Below are positions 27,706 through 35,723 of a stretch of DNA of 64,000 nt, piece after piece (position 1 is the stretch's first letter; the number at the start of each line of letters is the position of its first letter). Origin of the DNA: Haladaptatus halobius (GTDB lineage: Archaea; Halobacteriota; Halobacteria; Halobacteriales; Haladaptataceae); the NCBI RefSeq assembly GCF_020618475.1, contig NZ_CP085338.1, positions 279,416-343,415 of the forward strand, in the 5' to 3' direction. The translations under genes and the position numbers were made by a program. A model generated the notes under the pieces. That model worked only from the letters and a program-made list of their open reading frames with translations. It was not told the origin of the DNA and ran no database searches.

Positions 27706-27888
27706 ATGGTCACTGCAGCCTATCGTGTACAGATTTCATCTGCTACGACGGGTGATGGTGCCGTTGCATGCCCAGTGTGTGGCCATCTCACCAGCTATTG
27801 GGGGCTTCAAATTCGGTTTCGAGAATGTCTCCGATGTTCCGTCCGATTCGTTTCAGGACCAACGGACGCCGTAATCATCGGCCCGTGA
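27706..27888 (+). CDS. Small zinc-ribbon protein (60 aa)
   Basis: Contains CPVCGHLTSYWGLQ and CLRCSVRF, two CxxC pairs about 20 residues apart, a rubredoxin-like knuckle. The ATG at 27706 follows AAAATACTAAAGC, a TATA-like element at a suitable distance. Such small zinc fingers are common on haloarchaeal plasmids and proviruses and often regulate expression. Function not known. Confidence 0.55.
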   Translation: MVTAAYRVQISSATTGDGAVACPVCGHLTSYWGLQIRFRECLRCSVRFVSGPTDAVIIGP

Positions 27889-28349
27889 TGTCTTACTGTA
27901 TGAGCTAAAAGATGCAATTTCGTGTTCTCAGATGTTAGTAGTTCATACTAACAAATGTCTGCCGCTGTTTTATACTATCCCGGTGAGAGCGCCCGTCTGT
28001 CTGCTGGAAACGGCGGACGAACAAATGAGGTGTGAGACACCACCCACGGTGTCTCCGCGGCGCTCATCACAGCTGGCAGTGCGGTACTCGCCAACGGCCA
28101 TGCCGCTGGGTGGGTACTCATCCCTGTCAGCTGTGCGTAGGCGCGGCGGAAAAATGGGTGAGCTGTCACCTTCCAAAGTCCGGCTCACCCATTACGTCGC
28201 ACCTTTCTTGTTACCGCCATCGAGCAATGCGATACTCGACAGGCGTGTATACCGTGGGCGGGGACAAATGTCGTTTCCAAGAAGACACTCTTAACCAACA
28301 TTGGTGGGTTAACCTTTGGGTTTGTTGGTTAGGACTGACGGTCATCGCC
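27889..28349. other. Gene-poor interval with possible coding scraps
   Basis: Near 28060-28139 a frame reads AALITAGSAVLANGHAAGWV, a likely membrane helix, ending at TAG, but has no start (TGA just upstream). Another nearby feature is a short inverted repeat of GTGTGAGACACCAC type. I see no complete gene. Confidence 0.3.
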
Positions 28350-28523
28350 TCACACGTCCCTGTAGTAAACGTACGCGATCAATCCACCGACGAAGGCAGA
28401 CGTGAGACCGACCGCAAACGGTGGAAATACCGACTTGAAGACGGCAAAGAGCATGAGGGCGAGCACCAGCCCAAGGACAAACTTTTTAATAGCGAGTGTG
28501 GCACGCTCATTACTCATTGCCAT
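28350..28523 (-). CDS. Small two-helix membrane protein (57 aa)
   Basis: ATG 28523 to TGA 28350. Short cytoplasmic N-terminus (MAMSNERATLAIKK), then two helices (FVLGLVLALMLFAVF and FAVGLTSAFVGGLIAYVYY). The start overlaps the end of the upstream frame (stop 28510-28512), so the two are probably translationally coupled. It looks like the small holin- or stress-type membrane proteins found on haloarchaeal plasmids and viruses; no function can be assigned. Confidence 0.55.
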   Translation of the reverse strand: MAMSNERATLAIKKFVLGLVLALMLFAVFKSVFPPFAVGLTSAFVGGLIAYVYYRDV

Positions 28524-28650
28524 CTATTCGTGCTTTCAGGTCTTTAATCCGCTGCTCGTAAAACTGTTCTAACTCGTAGTTGTGTCGGAACCGCTGTATT
28601 TCGATTCCAGCGGAACCCTCGAGGTGGTTGTTCGTTACTTGGTCTGCAAC
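28510..28650 (-). pseudogene. C-terminal remnant of a gene preceding the small membrane protein
   Basis: 46 codons with VTNNHLEGSAGIEIQRFRHN and ELEQFYEQRIKDLKAR, coiled-coil-like, ending at TAA 28510-28512. No ATG, GTG or TTG start is available; a stop lies at 28651. A long inverted repeat sits about 50 bases upstream, so the gene may have been cut there. Confidence 0.4.
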
Positions 28651-28699
28651 CTAAGCGGAGGTAGTACGAGAAATGGTTGTGACGACAGCGTCAGGGAGT

Positions 28700-28761
28700 G
28701 GTGGTTGATCAAGAAACGTGTCTTCCACTGTGCCTGGACACACGTTTCTCGATCAACCACC
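28700..28761. repeat. 22-bp inverted repeat with 18-bp loop
   Basis: GGTGGTTGATCAAGAAACGT(GT) at 28700-28721 is complementary to 28740-28761 with one mismatch. It is among the strongest long hairpins outside the mobile-element ends. Candidate roles: replication origin or termination hairpin of a small replicon, a recombination site, or a transcript terminator. None is proven. Confidence 0.7.
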
Positions 28762-28923
28762 GTGTGGAACCGCTGTAAGGGATTCCACTGAGAGTGAATC
28801 GACCGTTGTCGGATTCACAACCATAACCGCCGTAACGATGGTGCGCGAGATGGGTTTGGGTGCAAGGGGATTGTCCACTCAACCATGGTCAGCGCGCCTC
28901 TCTCTCTTCGCTACCGCCCAACA

Positions 28924-28947
28924 GGTATTATCATGAACGATAATACC
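28924..28947. repeat. Perfect 9-bp AT-rich stem-loop
   Basis: GGTATTATC, loop ATGAAC, GATAATACC. It is followed by TTAATAAC. It lies about 160 bases from the larger inverted repeat in the same gene-free stretch. Confidence 0.6.
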
Positions 28948-28989
28948 TTAATAACTCTGCTTGCGTAGGCGTGCAAATAATACTACACC

Positions 28990-29395
28990 TTACAACGAGA
29001 ATGGCACTGTCTGGAATGTGGAGTGGTAGATGAGATTCGACCATGAAGTCCACATCTGTCAAGTGGAAGACAGCGGGTTTCACCAACGACTTCACTATGA
29101 TCCACCTGGCAGTAGAAGTATGCTAGTTTGTCACTTAGTGGTTGGGTTCGCTGTGGGCGGTGAGATGGGGGACACGCGAATGGTCTCCTCGCGGGTGTTC
29201 CCCACTTGAATAAGCAACCTACCACCAAAAAATCTATGGGTGGAAGCAAGGTATAGAAACGTGCCACAGCTCCAGTGCCGTACTGAAACGCGGGTGAGCG
29301 GTGGTTTCCGTGTCGCAGTGCTCCCCACGTTTTATCGGGCGTGCTTATCCAACAGTCTTCACGAGTGTCCGACGCTAGTTAGCATGGTGTACGGT
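28990..29395. repeat. Non-coding hairpin repeat, copy ii (long form)
   Basis: The left block AATGGCACTGTCTGGAATGT then GGAGTGGTAG matches 11664-11690. The right block TCGGGCGTGCTTATCC ... TCTTCACGAGTGTCCGAC ... TTAGCATGG matches 11718-11770. Between them are about 270 bases absent from copy i, including an imperfect hairpin near 29167-29203 (GGGGACACGCGA / TCGCGGGTGTTCCCC). No coding frame is convincing. Confidence 0.4.
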
Positions 29396-29429
29396 AATAT
29401 AGTTGTTTTGGTAGTAATGAATTAAATGA

Positions 29430-29845
29430 AATATTCACGGTTGCGCGTTTCCTCGGGAGCGAAGGACGCTTTCGCGTCCTCCCTCGTCGGTTGCCACCCA
29501 ATTATGACCGAGGGTGTGCGTTCCAGCGCGTCGAGCCGTGTCAACGCGGCCTTCCCACCGATATGCAACCGGCGTTTCACCGGGACGGAATACCGTCCGT
29601 CCCTCCGCGACAAGGTATTCAGCCTGCTGGGTACCACCAGTAGCGTCAGACGACCTGTCGGCCCGGACGTGGTGGACTGGGCGTCGGATTTGTTACCACG
29701 CGGCGAGTCGATGCGAAGCATCGGGACGCTCGAAGACCGTGTTCGCCAACGAGGGAACTCCGGTGGGCAATATACGGCGGAAGAACGCTTAACGTGTACG
29801 GCGCGTATCCCCGCCCATCGGCGAGGCTTTGCGCCTGTTTAAACG
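29430..29845 (-). mobile_element. TnpB-element-like structured unit D
   Basis: On the minus strand it starts CAGGCGCAAAGCCTCGCCGA then TGGGCGGGGATACGCGCC, a clear match to the left ends of units A and B. The interior is rich in stem-loops (e.g. GACGGTATTCCGTC, GATGCTTCGCATC, GGACGCGAAAGCGTCC). The far end lacks the usual GGAGGATGTCA tail, so the right boundary is uncertain. No transposase. It may be a structured RNA derived from a TnpB element. Confidence 0.4.
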
Positions 29846-29929
29846 TAACCACGACAACAGACGTTGAAGGTATACTAATGGGGATATCGCTACACTCGTT
29901 TTCACAGGGTTTTCACTGTGAAGCACGGG

Positions 29930-30240
29930 ATGTGGATGACAGGGGTAGGTGTTAGACTCCACTGTAACATCCCACGCTGTCGGACACCGATGTCTTCGTG
30001 ATAATGCCCGACATCGTGCTAATCGATATCGAACGACAAAGCATTTTCTATAGCTACCCTTGTCCCCACTTTATAAGAAAACCAAATAGGTACTGCCGTC
30101 TGGAACGTGGAGACTATGGAAGAAAGCAGTTCACCGAGTGAATAGCATTTTCCACGTTCGCCAAACACCATTTGATGGCGTCACTATGACTTGTGTTCGG
30201 CATATATTATTACGCTAGTCGGTAATATATCTCTGTCGCC
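29930..30240. repeat. Non-coding hairpin repeat, diverged copies iii/iv
   Basis: GTCGGACACCGATGTCTTCG ... ATGCCCGACATCGTGCTAAT resembles the reverse complement of the hairpin in copy ii. GTACTGCCGTCTGGAACGTG then GAG at about 30090 resembles its left block, and ACGCTAGT with CGGTAATATA near 30210 matches sequence at 29366-29402. Together they suggest several diverged copies of one family. Confidence 0.3.
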
Positions 30241-30451
30241 GCTGTATAAGAAAGTTCCAACAGGGGCTGCTGTCCCGACAAAGACTTGTGTATTCGCAGG
30301 CGGATTAGACAGTGAGATGTGTTTTCTTACTGTCCAAACGAACGAATACCAAGTCGATGCGGACAGCCACACCCATACGATACACATCAATCATACGGTG
30401 CTGAACCGATATACCTTCAGTGATGGGTATTTATATACTGCACTGGAATAG
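30191..30451 (+). CDS. Possible hypothetical protein (86 aa)
   Basis: A frame with VPTGAAVPTKTCVFAGGLDS and YQVDADSHTHTIHINHTVLN is open from 30191 to a TAG ending at 30451. The His-rich part may be real, but the upstream part overlaps the repeat family and no family is recognised. Confidence 0.25.
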   Translation: MCSAYIITLVGNISLSPLYKKVPTGAAVPTKTCVFAGGLDSEMCFLTVQTNEYQVDADSHTHTIHINHTVLNRYTFSDGYLYTALE

Positions 30452-30638
30452 ATGACGATCCGCTTATCCCGTGAACCACGTGGATTAGAGACGTTTATAC
30501 GCGACTTACAGTGGAATGACGGTGTGTTTATTTATAACACATCGAAGTAGTTAAGAACAGTCACTGTGACTGTGAAGCGCTAGGCGGGTTTCCTTGTTGG
30601 AACAGTGTTAACACGAGCAAACGCGAGGTGCCACAGTA

Positions 30639-30785
30639 ATGAATCTTCATGTCGACAGTGCTGGCGAAGGTATCACGTTCTACGTTTGTCTCAACTGTGA
30701 TGCTCTCTTTGGTGGCGACGAGAGAGGTACCACCATCTATGGGCCAGATCCAGATACATACGACAACGGCAGTAACGAAAACTAA
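30639..30785 (+). CDS. Very small acidic protein with a CxxC (48 aa)
   Basis: ATG 30639 to TAA 30783-30785. Contains GITFYVCLNCDALFGGDE and an acidic tail (YGPDPDTYDNG). Only one CxxC is present, so it could bind zinc as a dimer. The haloarchaeal composition and position, 37 bases before the next small gene on the same strand, support it being real. Confidence 0.5.
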   Translation: MNLHVDSAGEGITFYVCLNCDALFGGDERGTTIYGPDPDTYDNGSNEN

Positions 30786-30822
30786 ATAATCCCCGAGAAA
30801 ATCAATTCAAGAGTAAATATCA

Positions 30823-31032
30823 ATGCGAAAAAAGACTGCGACAGAGAAAGACGGAAATTCGGATTTCAAACCATTTGATACGGGTAATCTTGTGAGTCTG
30901 GTCGCTCACAGACGGACACACCACCTCAGTGACGAAGCCACCGAACTCCTCGAATCCATTGCCGAGTCGATGGAAGAAGAGTTTGAAGCGATTTGTGACG
31001 AGGTAGAACGGTTGGATACCCACGCCGAATAA
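30823..31032 (+). CDS. Small acidic helical protein (69 aa)
   Basis: Contains LVSLVAHRRTHHLSDEATEL then LESIAESMEEEFEAICDEVE, mostly helical and acidic, typical of haloarchaeal plasmid/provirus small proteins. ATG at 30823. Probably in one transcript with the 48-aa gene upstream. Function unknown. Confidence 0.55.
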   Translation: MRKKTATEKDGNSDFKPFDTGNLVSLVAHRRTHHLSDEATELLESIAESMEEEFEAICDEVERLDTHAE

Positions 31033-31062
31033 CTTCGAGAGATTTAACGTGATTCTCTCGTC

Positions 31063-31104
31063 AGAAGGGAGATGCGTGATCTCCCGAACATACGTCTCCC
31101 TTCT
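31063..31104. repeat. 10-bp inverted repeat downstream of the small genes
   Basis: AGAAGGGAGA (31063-31072) and TCTCCCTTCT (31095-31104) can pair around a 22-base loop about 30 bases after the 69-aa gene. It could end the transcript or mark an element edge. The remaining bases to 31661 show no gene. Confidence 0.45.
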
Positions 31105-31682
31105 ACGTGCAGCGATACGAGTAACGCACTTTTCTTATTAAACGTAGCTCTGATATCTGCATTCCGTCGGTGTCTTGCACAAGTGCTGACGACCACGCGA
31201 CAGTACCGTCTCTCGCTGTTAGTATATTATTCCAACTCACTTTCCCATCGACGTAAATGGGACAACTAGATCTGTGCGATGTACAGTTCTCTATTGAGAT
31301 CTCCTAGGAAAATTCAAGTTGGAACAGTCGAGTGAATCCCTTGGGGCAACGTCAGAAACAGCATGGTCATCTCTACGGCGTTCCCCGACTTCACCTTCCC
31401 CGTTTCCTCTCTTCCATCGATGAACATTCCACCACTGATGAGCGATGCGCACGCCGATTCGTGACAGATGTGAGGATGAGGAAAAACTATGACCAGATAG
31501 ACTATTCATCTAATATAGAGTTCGTTTCTTGGCAGCGTATTTTCTCACCACTGTTTGTTAACTTTAGAGAAGGGCTCCCCTACACACTCGTGTTAAGAAT
31601 AATGATAAGAATCAAGCGGTGTAAAACAAAGGAGTAGGAGCCCGCTCTCAAGAGCACGGTCATGAGATACCACTCGCCAGCT

Positions 31683-32651
31683 ATGGTTACCCGGCGGCGA
31701 TTTCTCTCGACAACAGCCACATCGGCAGTGACGCTCGGGAGCGTTGCATCAGTCGATGCAGTTCAGTCGGACGGTAAGCAGCAGTTCACGATCGAACAGA
31801 GCGGGAAGTGCATCCCAATTAAACCCCTTTCGACAGGAGTCCCAATCAAGAAGTTCTACGACTACCGCACACCAAATACGAAACCGCCATCATACAAGTA
31901 TGCGTCATTCGGCACGCGAAAACTCCAACAGCCGAATACGAGTATTCTCTTCTTGTATGACGGCCCGAAGGGATTGAGCCTCGTCATGGTGCACGACAAG
32001 GTGAACAGCAACACCAACGGTGGGGCAGTCACATTCCGTATTACGGGCCTCCCGGCGGATGGAGCATGGGTCATGAAAGATGACAGTTATAATCGATCGA
32101 CGAATCTTGACACATTCGATCACTCGGTGTACCGTACCCAAGATGGCACGAAAGTGGCGAGCAGCGTCATGAGCTGGACGTGGTCACGGAATCGATCCGA
32201 TGGCGGTGTCTACCGCGGTCTTGGAGATGACTTCAAGGTCACCATCCATCCAGCATTCAACGAAAAGGCAGGACTCTCAAACACAGGCGGCAAACCGTAC
32301 ACCGGAACGATCAGCAATTGGGTCGTACTTTCAGGTGATCTCAATAACCCAGTTCAGACGCAATTGGACATGAACAAGTCGGTCACAATCCGATCTGACG
32401 GGTGTCAGAACGTAACGACGACACAAACAACCACGACATCAACCCACAAGTCGGAGGTGACGACGACACAGACTGAGACAACACAACCTAATCAGTCAAC
32501 CACGGCCCAAGGTGAGTCGGCACTATCCACCTCAAGTACGTCACAATCTACTGATGGTCGGGAGCAGGGACAGTCGGTTATTGAGGAAGTACTGAGCGGA
32601 TTGACCGCAGCAGTGAATGCTGTGCTCCGGTTTGTGAGTAACCTCTTCTGA
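31683..32651 (+). CDS. Tat-exported protein of unknown function with Ser/Thr-rich stalk
   Basis: 322 aa from the ATG at 31683 (an in-frame ATG at 31662 would add 7 residues). Tat signal VTRRRFLSTTATSAVTLGSV. The mature part is a beta-rich domain (LFLYDGPKGLSLVMVHDKV, VTFRITGLPADGAWVMKDD, DDFKVTIHPAF) followed by a Thr/Ser/Gln-rich stalk and a C-terminal helix (LTAAVNAVLRFVSNLF). Secreted or cell-surface; the beta domain resembles haloarchaeal exported proteins without assigned role. Followed closely by a broken regulator gene. Confidence 0.6.
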   Translation: MVTRRRFLSTTATSAVTLGSVASVDAVQSDGKQQFTIEQSGKCIPIKPLSTGVPIKKFYDYRTPNTKPPSYKYASFGTRKLQQPNTSILFLYDGPKGLSLVMVHDKVNSNTNGGAVTFRITGLPADGAWVMKDDSYNRSTNLDTFDHSVYRTQDGTKVASSVMSWTWSRNRSDGGVYRGLGDDFKVTIHPAFNEKAGLSNTGGKPYTGTISNWVVLSGDLNNPVQTQLDMNKSVTIRSDGCQNVTTTQTTTTSTHKSEVTTTQTETTQPNQSTTAQGESALSTSSTSQSTDGREQGQSVIEEVLSGLTAAVNAVLRFVSNLF

Positions 32652-32739
32652 TCAACTTCGTTTCTTTTGAGTTCTTTGGAACCAAAAAATCACAAATGTT
32701 CCATATAATATGGTCGACCAGATCAGAAAGCTCGACCGA

Positions 32740-33238
32740 CAGACTTGGCCTCGGTTCTTGAAGCTGACCCGAGTGTCGAGAATGTCGAGTTGCTCACCGA
32801 AACCGATGAAGAGCGGTTTTACCGACTTGAATGGGCTGACGAGGCGCGAATTGTCGGATACATGGTTATTGAGTGTGATGCCACCGTCCAACGAGCGACC
32901 GCCGCTGCCGATAGGTGGACACTGCGCGTGTTGTTCCCCGAGCACAGCAGCGTCTCGGCAATACATGCATTTGCCGAACAGCACGGATCACGCTCGACGT
33001 TGACCGGCTGTACGATGTCGAGACTGCTCGTCGTGCCCAATTTGGCCTCACTGAAAGCCAGCACGAGACGTTCGTCGAAGCCTACGAACGGGGGTACTAT
33101 ACCATTCCACGCAAGATCGATGGGGGCGACCTTGCCGCTGGACTTGACATCTCCCACCAAGTGCTCAGTGAGCGACTTCGCCGAGGAGTACGTAATTTTA
33201 TTGAGAACACGGTAGTAGTAGGCGACGAAGCAGAGTAG
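32740..33238 (+). pseudogene. Frameshifted bat-type HTH transcriptional regulator
   Basis: The first frame has a GAF/bat-like middle part (VLEADPSVENVELLTETDEE then RFYRLEWADEARIVGYMVIE and FAEQHG). Near 32985 one G seems lost: HGSRS... replaces the expected HGITL.... The second frame continues ITLDVDRLYDVETARR, LTESQHETFVEAYERGYYTI and DISHQVLSERLRRG, the HTH-10 DNA-binding domain. The N-terminus is also missing. Not functional as one protein; it shows that a second regulator of this type existed near the one at 34992. Confidence 0.7.
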
Positions 33239-33347
33239 CCAGCGACGCTCTCTGATCCCGTCGCTGGTGTTATGAGCGATGGAGAGCGTTCGTGCATCGA
33301 TTACAGCGGCACTCTTGGGGTGGTGAAGAAAAAGATATTGAGCTAGG

Positions 33348-33473
33348 TTAGAACACACTACTTGCAGCCATCCAGACGAGCAGGAGGAGTCCGACCCAAA
33401 AAAGTAACTGAATCATCAACACCAGACGGAGGTACAACGTTCGTTGGCTTGCTGCCATGTTATCAATGAACAT
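33348..33473 (-). CDS. Tiny single-helix membrane protein (41 aa)
   Basis: ATG 33473 to TAA 33348-33350. MAASQRTLYLRLVLM is followed by a strongly hydrophobic helix (QLLFWVGLLLLVWMAAS). The composition fits a small membrane peptide. No family recognised. Could be a chance frame, but hydrophobic codons dominate throughout. Confidence 0.4.
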   Translation of the reverse strand: MFIDNMAASQRTLYLRLVLMIQLLFWVGLLLLVWMAASSVF

Positions 33474-33753
33474 AGTAAGTGTATTAGTTATGGAGTTCTG
33501 GATTCTACTGAACATAGACATTACCCTTCTACTCGTGGTCTACGCCGGTGGATGACGAGCAATTAGAACCGGTGGGCAGAGATCTCTCATTAGTATAGCA
33601 TACTAGCCAACGTCACTTCCGCTTATGAGACTATGTAGCAGAAACTCGGCTTCATGCTGAATAGAGAGCGTATATTGCCCGACTATCCCAGAATTTTGTC
33701 GGATTCTCAGAATTGGAGTGAGAATGGCCGAGAGTGCTACCGGACTCGTCATC

Positions 33754-34392
33754 TCACGTCTCTCGCTCCAAGTCTGCCTTCATAATGCGATACGCCCGTA
33801 CCCACAGGGCCTGTACCGGGCCGATCAGCACCGGCGTCCAGTACGCCCACTGGAGGCTGACCAAGCTCACCCCGATCGACAGGAGGAAGACCGCGGGAAC
33901 TGTGAGACCTCGAATCGAGATCAGTCGGGCGTGACGAGCGTCGATCTCGTCAGTCGTGAACCCCCGTCGGGCGGCGTACCACCACGTCGCCGTCATGGTC
34001 ACGCCGACGAGCGCGAAGTTTGTCGCGTAGAGGGCCCACGTGAGCCGAGTCACGTACGTGCCAATCAGTTCGGTCGGAAACGGGAGGAACGAGACAGTGA
34101 GCAGGAAGAGAAGGTTCAGATAGAGCAGAACGCGATCGTGGCGTTCGACGGTCTGGAAGAGGTTCTGGTGGACGACCCAGTACAGACCAACAGCGAAGAA
34201 ACTCAGCAGGTAGCTGAACAGCAGCGGTTCGAGCGCGAGCAGGCGGGGAAGCAGATCCGTCTCCGCCCGTCCTGGCGGAACGTCGGGAATCTCGAACTGG
34301 AGAACCAGCAGCGTGAGCACGATAGCGAACACGCCGTCGCTGATCGCTTCCAATCGGTCGGTACCCTCACCCTCTAACACCTGGACGGCCAT
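33754..34392 (-). CDS. TMEM175/DUF1211-family membrane protein
   Basis: 212 aa from the ATG at 34392. Contains DRLEAISDGVFAIVLTLLVL, the R-x-x-x-(F/I)SDGVFAI signature of TMEM175 potassium channels, in helix 1. Five further helices follow (YLLSFFAVGLYWVVHQNLF, LLYLNLLFLLTVSFLPFP, LYATNFALVGVTM and others). Prokaryotic members are about 200 aa and form tetrameric K+ channels. A role in potassium balance is likely. The upstream in-frame extension to 34530 is not family-like. Confidence 0.8.
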   Translation of the reverse strand: MAVQVLEGEGTDRLEAISDGVFAIVLTLLVLQFEIPDVPPGRAETDLLPRLLALEPLLFSYLLSFFAVGLYWVVHQNLFQTVERHDRVLLYLNLLFLLTVSFLPFPTELIGTYVTRLTWALYATNFALVGVTMTATWWYAARRGFTTDEIDARHARLISIRGLTVPAVFLLSIGVSLVSLQWAYWTPVLIGPVQALWVRAYRIMKADLERET

Positions 34393-34572
34393 GATGACTC
34401 GTTCGACGCGCCGATGGGTAAGTGCACTCCTGGGTTTCGGGTCGGGCGACCGAAGACCGCTAGTTATCAATATTCGTTTTCTCCAATCGTCGTTCACGTA
34501 TTTTGGAGATTTAGCACGCTGCCATACCATCTGTATAGAAATAGACTTATGACCAGACCTTCGGAGTGACGA

Positions 34573-34659
34573 TTATGTCCCATGATCCCGGAGTGAATTA
34601 TCACGCTCCCCATCTGGAGTAGCACCTTCTGTATCGATTACACCACCGTCGACCGACAT
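34573..34659 (-). pseudogene. Fragment of a small conserved protein (copy 1)
   Basis: 28 codons, MSVDGGVIDTEGATPDGERD at the start. It aligns with the minus-strand frame at 49970-50134 (LSVGDRVVDTEETTLDPDDD), and the flanking DNA (GACCGACA...CGTGCCA) also aligns. It is therefore one of two decayed copies of a small gene. The rest of 34393-34991 shows no gene. Confidence 0.35.
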
Positions 34660-34991
34660 CCGTGCCACGTCTGCTTTTCACACTGTCCGGAACCAATTAG
34701 GGCCGATACAACAGCTGATTGTAGAAAGCTGTATCGTGTACAAACTGAAATGAAGGTCTTTATTCGTGAGCATAAGATGATAATTGAAATTGAAGTTCTG
34801 ATTTAAATCCACCTGACTATTTGCACCGATCTATTGAGGGCAGACAACGCACACAGTGAATAAAGCATTTGACAGAACAGGTGTTGATTATGTTAGATAG
34901 CGGTCACAGCTCATTCCATGAGTCGCGGACTGTTTCGCGAGGATTTCGAATCAAATTCTCCATCGACCGTTTGGCTGCTACTTCAAGCGAT

Positions 34992-35630
34992 CTAAAGCAT
35001 CATAGAATCGGAAAGAGCGTCCTTGATAATCCGTTCTTCGGCACGATGAAGAATCCTACTTGCCGCCGATTTGGTCACCGCAAATGCCTCTGCCAACTCG
35101 GTCAGCGTACACCGTCGATGGGTATCGTAGTATCCGCGCGCGACCGCTTCGGTCATGAACTCCTGCTGGCGGTCGGTAAGCAGCTCTATCGGGTCATATG
35201 ACTGGGTCAATGAAAGGATTTGATACACCATGTCAACCGCTTTCAACTCGTCTATATACTGTGCTAACCGCTCGTGTGAGGCGGTTCGCTCAACAAATAA
35301 CCACCCATCTCGCATGACAACGGGAAAGCGCACGAGAACCCCCGACGTGCGAACCACGCGATACGAATCGGGAATCGGAATCACATACTGAATCAAGACC
35401 ATTCGCTCATCGGCATGGATCACCTCAGACGAGCGCACCTCCGGGGACTCGTCGAACTGTCGAACGAGAGTGTCCCCGTCTGACATCCGTACTTCGACGA
35501 TCCCGAGCAGGCCGTCGGCAGTCGTATGGCTTGCCAGTATTTTGAACTCCTCGTCCGGAAACTCGGTCGAGAGAGTGGCTAGGCAATCGTCAGACGCCGC
35601 AGCGTTGATCTTCAGTTGTACGGTAGGCAT
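34992..35630 (-). CDS. Bat-type HTH transcriptional regulator, divergent from an ABC exporter
   Basis: 212 aa. The N-terminal GAF-like sensor part (RMSDGDTLVRQFDESPEVRS, VIPIPDSYRVVRTSGVLVRF) is followed by the HTH-10 domain: YDPIELLTDRQQEFMTEAVA, RGYYDTHRRCTLTELAEAFA and VTKSAASRILHRAEERI. It binds DNA and probably senses a small ligand. It is divergently transcribed from the ABC operon at 35724 with 93 bases between. A perfect 20-bp palindrome beside the TATA box there is its likely binding site, implying control of itself and the exporter (inferred). The first about 70 bp of its gene are duplicated at 37665. Confidence 0.8.
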   Translation of the reverse strand: MPTVQLKINAAASDDCLATLSTEFPDEEFKILASHTTADGLLGIVEVRMSDGDTLVRQFDESPEVRSSEVIHADERMVLIQYVIPIPDSYRVVRTSGVLVRFPVVMRDGWLFVERTASHERLAQYIDELKAVDMVYQILSLTQSYDPIELLTDRQQEFMTEAVARGYYDTHRRCTLTELAEAFAVTKSAASRILHRAEERIIKDALSDSMML

Positions 35631-35663
35631 CGTACCAGAGAGTCGTTTCCGAGCGTCTTAACC

Positions 35664-35690
35664 GTTTAAATACCTGAACATGTTCAGGTA
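35664..35690 (+). promoter_or_regulatory. TATA box and perfect 20-bp palindromic operator
   Basis: GTTTAAATA (35664-35672) is a TATA element for the ABC operon. It overlaps TACCTGAACATGTTCAGGTA (35671-35690), a perfect palindrome. A bound regulator would block the basal machinery. A second, imperfect copy (CATGAACCTGTTCAGG, 37799-37814) stands at the same position before the gene at 37850. Confidence 0.7.
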
Positions 35691-35723
35691 CGAAGCCACG
35701 ACATCTTCTGGCTCAGTACAACC

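Noticed and set aside
26537..30240. CRISPR array or attC-like integron cassettes
   Set aside because: There are no regularly spaced identical repeats and no cas or integrase gene; the repeats are diverged hairpins at irregular spacing.
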